Source: Sphingosinithalassobacter tenebrarum
GTDB taxonomy: Bacteria; Pseudomonadota; Alphaproteobacteria; Sphingomonadales; Sphingomonadaceae
Direction: 5' to 3'
NCBI RefSeq assembly: GCF_011057975.1
Contig: NZ_CP049109.1
Location: 2,759,001 to 2,823,000, forward strand
DNA: 64,000 nt
Below are positions 57,782-64,000 of this stretch, piece after piece (within the stretch, counting starts at the first letter, position 1; each line of letters starts with the position of its first letter). Below the pieces are notes generated by a model. It was given only the letters and a program-made list of their open reading frames with translations, did no database searches and was not told where the DNA came from. A program made the translations under genes and the position numbers.

Positions 57782-60181
57782 ATGAAGACCCAGAACGCCA
57801 GTGCGAACCGTGGCGCGTTTCGGCGCGCCGCCCTTTGCTCGTCCGCGCTTGTCCTGGCCGCGACGCTTCCGGTCGAAGCCGCCGCCCAGGACGCCGACCA
57901 GACCGAGAGCAGCGAACCCGCCGCGCAGCAGGCTGCCGAGATCGTCGTCACCGCGCGCCGCCGCGACGAAAGCCTGTCGAACGTTCCGATCGCGATCACC
58001 GCGCTGGGCGCCGACGATCTGGTCGCGCGCGCGGTGACGACTGACGCCGATCTGCAGCGCACCGTGCCGGGCCTCACCATCCGGCAGACGCAGGGCAACA
58101 ACTCGCTCACCTATTCGCTGCGCGGGCAGAGCGCGGACATCTTCTCCGGCTCGCCTTCCGCCGTCGTCACCTATCTCAACGAAGTGCCGATGCCGGTCAG
58201 CGGCGCCTCCAGCTTCTTCGACCTCGAATCGGTGCAGGTGCTGAAGGGACCGCAGGGCACGCTGTTCGGCCGCAACGCCACCGGCGGCGCGGTGCTGTTC
58301 ACCTCGGCGCAGCCGACCGACCGGCTCGAAGGCTTCGCGCGCGCCAAATACGGCAATTACGACCGTACGGAAGTCGAAGGCGCGCTCAACGTGCCGATGG
58401 CCGACGGCAGGGTGCTGGTGCGCGGCGCGTTCAACCTGACCTATGCCGACGGCTATATCGACAATCTCTATACCGGCGAGACGCTGGGCAACATCAATCG
58501 CGAAAATGCGCGCCTGAGCGTCACGCTGAAGCCGAGCGAGACCATCAGCAACACCACGATGGTCCAGTACAGCAACAGCCAGGGCACCAATACCGGCGCC
58601 TCCTATACCTGGAGCGTCTATCAGTGCGGCGAGACCAATAACGGCTTCGCGCTGAGCTGCGGCGCGGGGCTGCTGTTCGGGCCGAGCCTCGACAGCCAGC
58701 TCGGGGCGGGCGCGTGGGCGAACTATCTCGCGACCCATCCCAACGCCTATGCACCGGGGTTGCTCGATTACGTCAACGAACAGCGGCGCCTGGGCCCGTA
58801 CAAGACCAATCACCCCGGCGGGGCGGACCATTTCGGCGAGCAGTGGATCGTCACCAACATCACCGAGGCCGATCTCGGATCGGGGCTGACGCTGCGTAAC
58901 GTCTTCGGGCTGGTCGACAGCTATACCGACAGCAACCAGCCGCAGCTCGGCGCCCCCTATGCCACGATCCTCACCGCCAATGCGGCGATCGGCGAAGCGG
59001 GCAATGTCGACGATCTGCGCTCCTGGACCGAGGAGGTTCAGCTGCTGGGCGAAACCGGCGCGCTGGAATGGATCGTCGGCTTCTACATGCAGCGCCAGCG
59101 GGTCAACACGCTCTATCCGCAGACCTATTTCGATCTCGGCCTGCCCGCATTCGGCCTGCCCGCCTATGCGGCCAACAATTTCCGCACCAAGAACGACGTC
59201 AACGCAGTCTATGCGCAGGGCACCTACGACTTCACCGACGCGCTCAGCCTGACGGCGGGCATTCGCTACACCTGGGAAAAGGTGCACGGCGTCCAGCTGT
59301 CCCGGTCGGACAATTTCGGTCCGCCCGAACAATCGCGCCTCTATCAGGACCCCAGTTGGGAAGTCGGCCTGCAATATCAGGCGACTCCCGAACTGCTTGT
59401 ATATGCCAAGACGCGCGGCAGCTTCCGTTCGGGCGGCTATAACGGCACGCTCGATCCGGCGGCGCCCTATCTGACCCCCGGCGCCAATTTCTTCGAACCG
59501 GAAACCACCGAGGACATCGAAGCCGGCGTCAAATATTCGGGCTATCTGTTCGGCCGCCCGGCGACGTTCAACCTTGCCGGCTATATCCAGTGGATCCACG
59601 ACGTGCAGCGCGTCGAATTCCCGGATCCCGACGGTCCGGCGGGTCCGCTGGCGTCGATCGCCATCACCACCAACGTTCCCGAGGAACGCGTGCAGGGCAT
59701 CGAGGCCGAAGTCTCGTTCATGCCGACCGACTGGCTGCGGCTCGGCGGTCAGCTCGCGCTCACCGATGCCGAGTTCACCGACAATCAGGTGACTCTGTTC
59801 GGCGTCAACTATGCCTATGGCCCGGTCGGCGACACCCCGGAAGCCTCGGGTACCGGCTGGGCCGAAGTGTTCGTCCCCACCGGCGGTTCGGGCGAAATCA
59901 CGCTGCGCGGCGAAGTCTATGCGCAGTCGAGCCAGTATTTCTCGAACGCCGCGAACAGCCTCGCACCGCGCACCGAACTGCCCGGCTATGCGCTGGTCAA
60001 CGGCCGGCTGAGCTGGAACCAGATCGGCGGAAGCAATTTCTCCGCCGCGGTGTTCGGCGAGAATCTGCTCGACGAGGAATATTTCGTCGGCGGCATGCAG
60101 CTTGCCGTGGCGCTGGGCCATAACGGCGCGGTGGTCGGCAAGCCGCGCATGTACGGCCTCGAACTTTCCTATCGCTTCTGA
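57782..60181 (+). CDS. TonB-dependent outer-membrane receptor
   Basis: 799 aa. The signal peptide ends near residue 35 (PVEAAA/QDAD). The TonB-box-like EIVVTARRRDE and plug domain follow (SNVPIAITALGAD, SLRGQSADIFS, VQVLKGPQGTLFGRNATGGAV), and the barrel ends in LELSYRF. It would import a hydrophobic nutrient. GGGGAGAG precedes the ATG. It is divergent from the P450 operon and followed by an AraC-family regulator gene, which suggests substrate-induced control. Confidence 0.92.
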   Translation: MKTQNASANRGAFRRAALCSSALVLAATLPVEAAAQDADQTESSEPAAQQAAEIVVTARRRDESLSNVPIAITALGADDLVARAVTTDADLQRTVPGLTIRQTQGNNSLTYSLRGQSADIFSGSPSAVVTYLNEVPMPVSGASSFFDLESVQVLKGPQGTLFGRNATGGAVLFTSAQPTDRLEGFARAKYGNYDRTEVEGALNVPMADGRVLVRGAFNLTYADGYIDNLYTGETLGNINRENARLSVTLKPSETISNTTMVQYSNSQGTNTGASYTWSVYQCGETNNGFALSCGAGLLFGPSLDSQLGAGAWANYLATHPNAYAPGLLDYVNEQRRLGPYKTNHPGGADHFGEQWIVTNITEADLGSGLTLRNVFGLVDSYTDSNQPQLGAPYATILTANAAIGEAGNVDDLRSWTEEVQLLGETGALEWIVGFYMQRQRVNTLYPQTYFDLGLPAFGLPAYAANNFRTKNDVNAVYAQGTYDFTDALSLTAGIRYTWEKVHGVQLSRSDNFGPPEQSRLYQDPSWEVGLQYQATPELLVYAKTRGSFRSGGYNGTLDPAAPYLTPGANFFEPETTEDIEAGVKYSGYLFGRPATFNLAGYIQWIHDVQRVEFPDPDGPAGPLASIAITTNVPEERVQGIEAEVSFMPTDWLRLGGQLALTDAEFTDNQVTLFGVNYAYGPVGDTPEASGTGWAEVFVPTGGSGEITLRGEVYAQSSQYFSNAANSLAPRTELPGYALVNGRLSWNQIGGSNFSAAVFGENLLDEEYFVGGMQLAVALGHNGAVVGKPRMYGLELSYRF

Positions 60182-60195
60182 CGGCAATGCGGGCG

Positions 60196-60229
60196 GCGGG
60201 CGCGGCACTGTCCGCCGCCTGGCGCCCGC
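60196..60229 (+). terminator. Hairpin after TonB receptor gene
   Basis: Perfect stem GCGGGCGC/GCGCCCGC with an 18-base loop, starting 15 bases after the stop. No T run follows, so it is a candidate only. It would separate the receptor transcript from the AraC gene. Confidence 0.4.
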
Positions 60230-60375
60230 TCCGTTCAAGAAAGGTGCCAGCCTGGCCGCAGCACCCGGCATGAGTCATCGCCGTGGCGATAGGTGCAAAT
60301 TCGTGCCTCGTGTATGCCTCATGCTATTGTCGCAAAAGCCGCCGATAAGAGCGCGTCTGAGAGGATAGCCCGAAG

Positions 60376-61380
60376 ATGCCAGTACTGGCTTTCGATATGA
60401 CGAACGCGAACTATGAATCGCGCCGATTCGAGTTTCGCGGCGAGAACAACACCGAATATTATGACGGCGACCTCGAATTGCTGTCGACGCGCGACGTCGA
60501 TATCCGCATCGAGAAGAGCCTCGCCGGCGAATACGGAATCTACAAGGAAACCTCGCGGGTCGGCCTCGCCTTCCGGCGAAGCTGGTCGCACATCCGCAAC
60601 GACAAGACCAATCTGACGGTCTTCTGGTTCCTGCGGCGCGGCCAGATCACCATTTCGCAACCCGGCGGCCGCTATGTCGTCAATCCCGACGAATGCGCCG
60701 TGACGCGATCGGACAAGGCGCTGTACATGGAACTGACGCCCGATGCCGACGGCGTGATGGAAGTGATGCATGTCGTCGTGCCGAGCCACAAACTCTATGC
60801 CGTGCTCGGCGACAATGTGGAGCTTGGCCGCCCCTTCCCCACCTCTACCGGCGACCTGTTCCTTGCCGAGCGCGTCTTCTCGCTGCTGTTCGAACAGGAC
60901 GACCAGGTAGATCCGGCGACTGCCGAACAACTGGTCGATACGCTGCTCGCCGATGTCGGGCGGACGATCGCCGGACTGAGCGACAACGGCACGCGCCGCT
61001 GCTCGATCGCCGATCGCCGCGTGGCGGACATCACGCGCTACATCAACCAGCATTTCGCCAATCCCGATCTCAACGCGAAGATGGTGGCCGACAGCTGCGG
61101 CATTTCGCTGCGCTATCTCTGCCACGTCCTCAAGAAGAGCGACCTGAGCTTCTCGCACCTTGTCTGGGAACGCCGGATGACGACCGCGCATGACTGGCTG
61201 AAGGACGCCAAGATGCAGCATCATTCGATCAGCGAGATCGCCTATCTGGTCGGCTTCAAGTCGAGCGCGCATTTCAGCCGCATGTTCAAGATGCGCTACG
61301 GCGTCGCCCCGCGCGAGTTCCGCAACAGCGAGCTGGAAGCGGCCAGCGGCACCGCCGAGATTGACGACACCGTCAACTGA
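60376..61380 (+). CDS. AraC-family transcriptional regulator
   Basis: 334 aa. The N-terminal about 200 residues form a cupin-like effector domain (ITISQPGGRYVVNPDECAV). The two helix-turn-helix units are at the C terminus: NAKMVADSCGISLRYLCHVL, then the SISEIAYLVGFKSSAHFSRM, FKMRYGVAPREFR motif of the family. Such proteins with this N-terminal type activate catabolic operons. It lies 194 bases after the TonB receptor; a direct repeat upstream of the receptor could be its binding site. Confidence 0.88.
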   Translation: MPVLAFDMTNANYESRRFEFRGENNTEYYDGDLELLSTRDVDIRIEKSLAGEYGIYKETSRVGLAFRRSWSHIRNDKTNLTVFWFLRRGQITISQPGGRYVVNPDECAVTRSDKALYMELTPDADGVMEVMHVVVPSHKLYAVLGDNVELGRPFPTSTGDLFLAERVFSLLFEQDDQVDPATAEQLVDTLLADVGRTIAGLSDNGTRRCSIADRRVADITRYINQHFANPDLNAKMVADSCGISLRYLCHVLKKSDLSFSHLVWERRMTTAHDWLKDAKMQHHSISEIAYLVGFKSSAHFSRMFKMRYGVAPREFRNSELEAASGTAEIDDTVN

Positions 61381-61393
61381 CGGACGCCGCGCG

Positions 61394-61708
61394 TCAGGCC
61401 TCGACTTCGATCCAGTCGTCGACCACGCGAACTGGATAGACCGCGATCGGCTGTTTCGCGGGCGGATTCATTGCCTTTCCCGTCGCCAGGTCGAACCGCG
61501 CGCCATGCACGGGGCACGAAATCCAGCCGCGGCGCATCAGGCCGCACTCCAGCTTTTCATCGGCATGCGAGCAGATGTTCGATACCGCGTGAATCGTGCC
61601 GTTGGTATGGCACAGCAGGATCGACTTGCCGTTGATTTCAACCGGCTTCTTGCTGTTCGGTTCAAGCTCGCTTGCCGGGAGCGCGCGGGTATAGGCGGGT
61701 TCTGTCAT
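61394..61708 (-). CDS. Rieske-type [2Fe-2S] ferredoxin
   Basis: 104 aa. Ligands are Cys46, His48, Cys65 and His68 (CSH and CPVH). It has the length of the small ferredoxins of ring-hydroxylating dioxygenases. It may feed the Rieske oxygenase at 50540, though it lies 9 kb away and next to an AraC gene with which it converges (13 bases apart). No reductase gene is near. Confidence 0.88.
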   Translation of the reverse strand: MTEPAYTRALPASELEPNSKKPVEINGKSILLCHTNGTIHAVSNICSHADEKLECGLMRRGWISCPVHGARFDLATGKAMNPPAKQPIAVYPVRVVDDWIEVEA

Positions 61709-61960
61709 GCCGGTATCTGTATCGTTTGCTTTCAGGCTATGCCACGGCTCCTAGCATGGTGCCGCCCCGGCGATATGACGCCATGCGCAGTCCCGCTTGC
61801 CTGTGGCATGAAATAGGCCGGGCGCGATCCGCTGCTCGCCCTGTGCTCCCCATGCAGCGTAACTTGCCGGATATGGCACCGGCCCTTTCGGCAGCTTGCT
61901 GCAATGCACCCATCGTCCTAGCCGAAGGGTGGACAGCGCTTGCCGCCACGGGAGATGGGC

Positions 61961-62176
61961 ATGAATCGCGACCGCCGCATCGTCGCGGACCAGTTGAACA
62001 CCGAAGGCCGCCCGGCAAAACGCGGGACGCGGATCGATCTGGGCATGAGCCTGTCGGTCTACAGCCGCACCCGCGACGGAACGCTGGTGGAGATACAGGA
62101 CACCGGCGCACCCGCCGATCCGAACAACATCGGTGATCCGATGATTCATCTCGATACGTGGCCGACCGAACAATGA
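61961..62176 (+). CDS. Small hypothetical protein before hydantoinase-B-like gene
   Basis: 71 aa from the ATG at 61961, preceded by GGGAGATGGGC; earlier in-frame Met codons lie closer to no ribosome site. It is polar, with DRRIVADQLNTEGRPAKRG and a C-terminal DPNNIGDPMIHLDTWPTE. I recognise no domain. It is 103 bases before the hydantoinase-B-like gene on the same strand and may be an accessory subunit. Its length makes a chance frame possible. Confidence 0.5.
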   Translation: MNRDRRIVADQLNTEGRPAKRGTRIDLGMSLSVYSRTRDGTLVEIQDTGAPADPNNIGDPMIHLDTWPTEQ

Positions 62177-62279
62177 CGGCGTATATCGCAGGAAACGGGT
62201 GCCCCTCCGGCAGCGCGCGAAACGCGAAGCCGCGGGAACAGGAAATCGGCGCCAAAAAGGATGCTGGAAAGGACCGTTC

Positions 62280-64000
62280 ATGTCGTTTGAACTGAACCGC
62301 AAACTCGCCGCGAAGCGCGATCCCCTGCCAACCTCGGCGAATATCGATCCCGTCACCGCCGCCATCATCCGCGGCGCATTCGACACCGTTTCGTTCGAGG
62401 CCGCTACGTTCCTCGGCCGCGCGGCATCCTCGCCGATCATCAACCAGTCGAACGAGCGCAACGCCGCGATCATCGACGCGCATGGGCGCCTCGCCGCCTG
62501 CTCGATCGGCACCCCGCACCTCACTTTCGTCTCGCAGCTCACTGTCCGCTACGGACTCGAACATCGCGAGGACTATGACTGGGGGCCGGGGGACATCTTC
62601 CTCGGCAACGATCCCGATCATGGCGGCGGCCATTTGCCCGACTATAACGTCTATGCGCCGGTCTATGACGATGACGGCGAGCTGGTACTCGTCCAGGCGC
62701 TGCAGGCGCATCAGGGCGATACCGGCGGCAAGGACCCCGGCGGCTTTACCCTCGAAGCGACCGACATCTTCACCGAAGGCCTCGCCATTCCGTGCATCAA
62801 GCTCGCGCATCGCGGCGAAAAGCGGCGCGACGTCATCAACCTCGTCGAGCGCAACAACCGCTTCCCTACTTTCGCGGGCGATCTCGCCGCGATGATGGGG
62901 GCGGTTCAGCATTCGGTGAAGCTGCTTCAGGCGATCATCCGCAAATGGGGCACCGACAAGGTCAAGGCGGCGATCAACTACAATATCGCCCACACCGAGG
63001 AGCGTTTCCGCCAGGAAGTGGCGAGCTGGCCCGACGGCGAATATCCCGCGACGGTGTGGATCGACCATGACACGCAGGGGACCAAGGACATCAAGGTCCA
63101 GCTCTGCTGCACCGTGAAGGGCGATCAACTCACCGTCGACTTGACCGGCACCGACGACCGGCAGGAACTGGTCGGCGTGTGGAACACTTTCGGCAATACG
63201 CGCAGCTACATCATGACGCAGCTCGCCGCCGCCATCGATCCGACGATCATCAAGAATGAAGGCATGTTCGACGCGGTCGAGATGATCATTCCCGAAGGCT
63301 GCATCGCGCACCCGCCGCCCAACAAGCCCGCCGCACTGGGCTCGTTCCACCCGGCATGCGAAATCACCGAGGCGGTGTGCGTCGCATTGTCGCAGGTCGT
63401 GCCCGAACGCTCGGCGCCGCAGGTCTACAAGATCGGCATGCCCAACGCCGTGATCGGCTTCAAGGACGGCCAGATGTGGATGGACCAGGGCGTCGATTGC
63501 CGGACGATGGACACCAGCGCGGTCAAGGGCATCGACGGCTGGGGCAGCTGCCCCAACGCGCTCGGCAACCTCCTGCTTTCCGAAGCCGAGGACGCCGAAA
63601 GCCGCTTCCCGATCATCAATATCAGCCGCGAAATGACGCAGGACACCGAAGGCGCGGGCAAATGGCGCGGCATGCCGGGCAGCCTCAACGTCAAGCAGGT
63701 GCTCGAACCGACCACGGCGATGGCGTGGATGGTCTCGGCCGCCCACCCGCTGCGCGGCATGTGCGGCGGCGACGATGCCAGCCCTTATGGCAACACCTTC
63801 GAACTGGGCAGCGAGAATGAGCGCGAGATCGAACTCACCGCGCTCGCGCAGCTCCCCGCCGATGCCGTCATCGCCTATCAGCATGGCGGCGGCGCGGGCT
63901 TCTCGCCGGCGATCGAACGCGATCCCGAAGCGGTGAAGGAGGATGTGCTCGACGAATATATCAGCGTGGCACGCGCCCGCGAGAAGTACGGCGTCGTGCT
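62280..64000 (+). CDS. Hydantoinase B / acetophenone-carboxylase-like subunit, 3' partial
   Basis: At least 573 codons; the frame stays open to the window end. The start is the ATG at 62280 with GGAAAGGA upstream. Family marks: FDTVSFEAATFLGRAASSPI, LGNDPDHGGGHLPDYNV, TGGKDPGGFTLEATDIF and the closing EAVKEDVLDEYISVARA, typical of the C-terminal end of HyuB. These proteins pair with a HyuA-type ATPase to hydrolyse hydantoins or carboxylate ketones such as acetophenone. The partner is not in the window, so it is probably downstream. In this catabolic setting ketone carboxylation is possible. Confidence 0.85.
   Translation, partial: MSFELNRKLAAKRDPLPTSANIDPVTAAIIRGAFDTVSFEAATFLGRAASSPIINQSNERNAAIIDAHGRLAACSIGTPHLTFVSQLTVRYGLEHREDYDWGPGDIFLGNDPDHGGGHLPDYNVYAPVYDDDGELVLVQALQAHQGDTGGKDPGGFTLEATDIFTEGLAIPCIKLAHRGEKRRDVINLVERNNRFPTFAGDLAAMMGAVQHSVKLLQAIIRKWGTDKVKAAINYNIAHTEERFRQEVASWPDGEYPATVWIDHDTQGTKDIKVQLCCTVKGDQLTVDLTGTDDRQELVGVWNTFGNTRSYIMTQLAAAIDPTIIKNEGMFDAVEMIIPEGCIAHPPPNKPAALGSFHPACEITEAVCVALSQVVPERSAPQVYKIGMPNAVIGFKDGQMWMDQGVDCRTMDTSAVKGIDGWGSCPNALGNLLLSEAEDAESRFPIINISREMTQDTEGAGKWRGMPGSLNVKQVLEPTTAMAWMVSAAHPLRGMCGGDDASPYGNTFELGSENEREIELTALAQLPADAVIAYQHGGGAGFSPAIERDPEAVKEDVLDEYISVARAREKYGVV

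Noticed and set aside
57620..60271. Very long open frame on the minus strand (about 880 codons) opposite the TonB receptor gene
   Set aside because: The plus strand shows a full receptor with signal peptide, plug motifs and terminal Phe. The opposite frame has no recognisable domain and a composition rich in Arg, Gly, Ala and His, typical of GC-rich shadow frames.
61737..63884. Minus-strand frame of 715 codons opposite the hydantoinase-B-like gene
   Set aside because: The plus frame carries HyuB motifs from start to window end; the opposite frame does not resemble a protein.

Overview
The window is a GC-rich, densely packed stretch of an alphaproteobacterial chromosome, most likely from a sphingomonad (Sphingomonas, Sphingobium, Novosphingobium or Sphingopyxis type). 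This rests on the protein families, two TonB-dependent receptors with sphingomonad-style plug sequences, strong GGAGAG-type ribosome sites, and intergenic palindromic repeats ending in CCTCCCC/GGGGAGG. No tRNA, rRNA, CRISPR array, transposase or phage gene was seen.

Almost every gene fits one theme: aerobic breakdown of a hydrophobic, probably alicyclic or isoprenoid/steroid-like compound through CoA thioesters. Layout: 2-3456 CoA-transferase, amidohydrolase and crotonase; 3747-8856 IclR regulator, then acuI-type reductase, MaoC hydratase and acyl-CoA synthetase; 9045-11410 small accessory genes and a TetR/DUF4188 divergent pair; 11487-16442 (minus strand) an operon of P450, DUF35 protein, thiolase-fold aldolase-like protein, DUF2889 protein and amidohydrolase; 16712-22437 two crotonases, a membrane protein, two oxidoreductases (one molybdopterin type); 22446-28066 (minus) TetR, aldehyde dehydrogenase, ketosteroid-dehydrogenase-like flavoprotein, SDR and a tandem alpha/beta-barrel protein; 28323-31889 a 2-oxoacid/acetoin dehydrogenase-like complex whose E2 is split into a free lipoyl domain and an alpha/beta hydrolase; 32010-37618 ferredoxin, TetR with a perfect operator, esterase, VOC protein, TonB receptor, aldo/keto reductase; 37778-50443 a beta-oxidation block with two paired acyl-CoA dehydrogenases, thiolase, crotonases, SDR, SnoaL-like protein and a fused indolepyruvate ferredoxin oxidoreductase; 50540-57432 Rieske oxygenase with amidohydrolase, VOC protein, ferredoxin and an SDR-P450-SDR group; 57782-64000 TonB receptor, AraC regulator, Rieske ferredoxin and a hydantoinase-B/acetophenone-carboxylase-like subunit that runs off the window.

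How they may work together (inference): TonB receptors import the substrate; P450s and the Rieske oxygenase, fed by the small ferredoxins, oxidise it; SDRs, aldo/keto reductase, flavoprotein and aldehyde dehydrogenase oxidise alcohols and ketones; acyl-CoA synthetase and CoA-transferase activate acids; paired acyl-CoA dehydrogenases, crotonases, MaoC, thiolase and a DUF35/thiolase-fold pair shorten chains; the acuI reductase handles acrylyl-CoA. No ring-cleaving extradiol dioxygenase was recognised, so the substrate cannot be named.

Regulatory DNA is unusually legible: a 16-bp palindrome (CCTACT-N4-AGTAGG) recurs in three promoter regions of the beta-oxidation block, and the TetR genes sit beside inverted repeats. 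Three families of intergenic palindromic repeats punctuate the operons, and one has extended a coding sequence.
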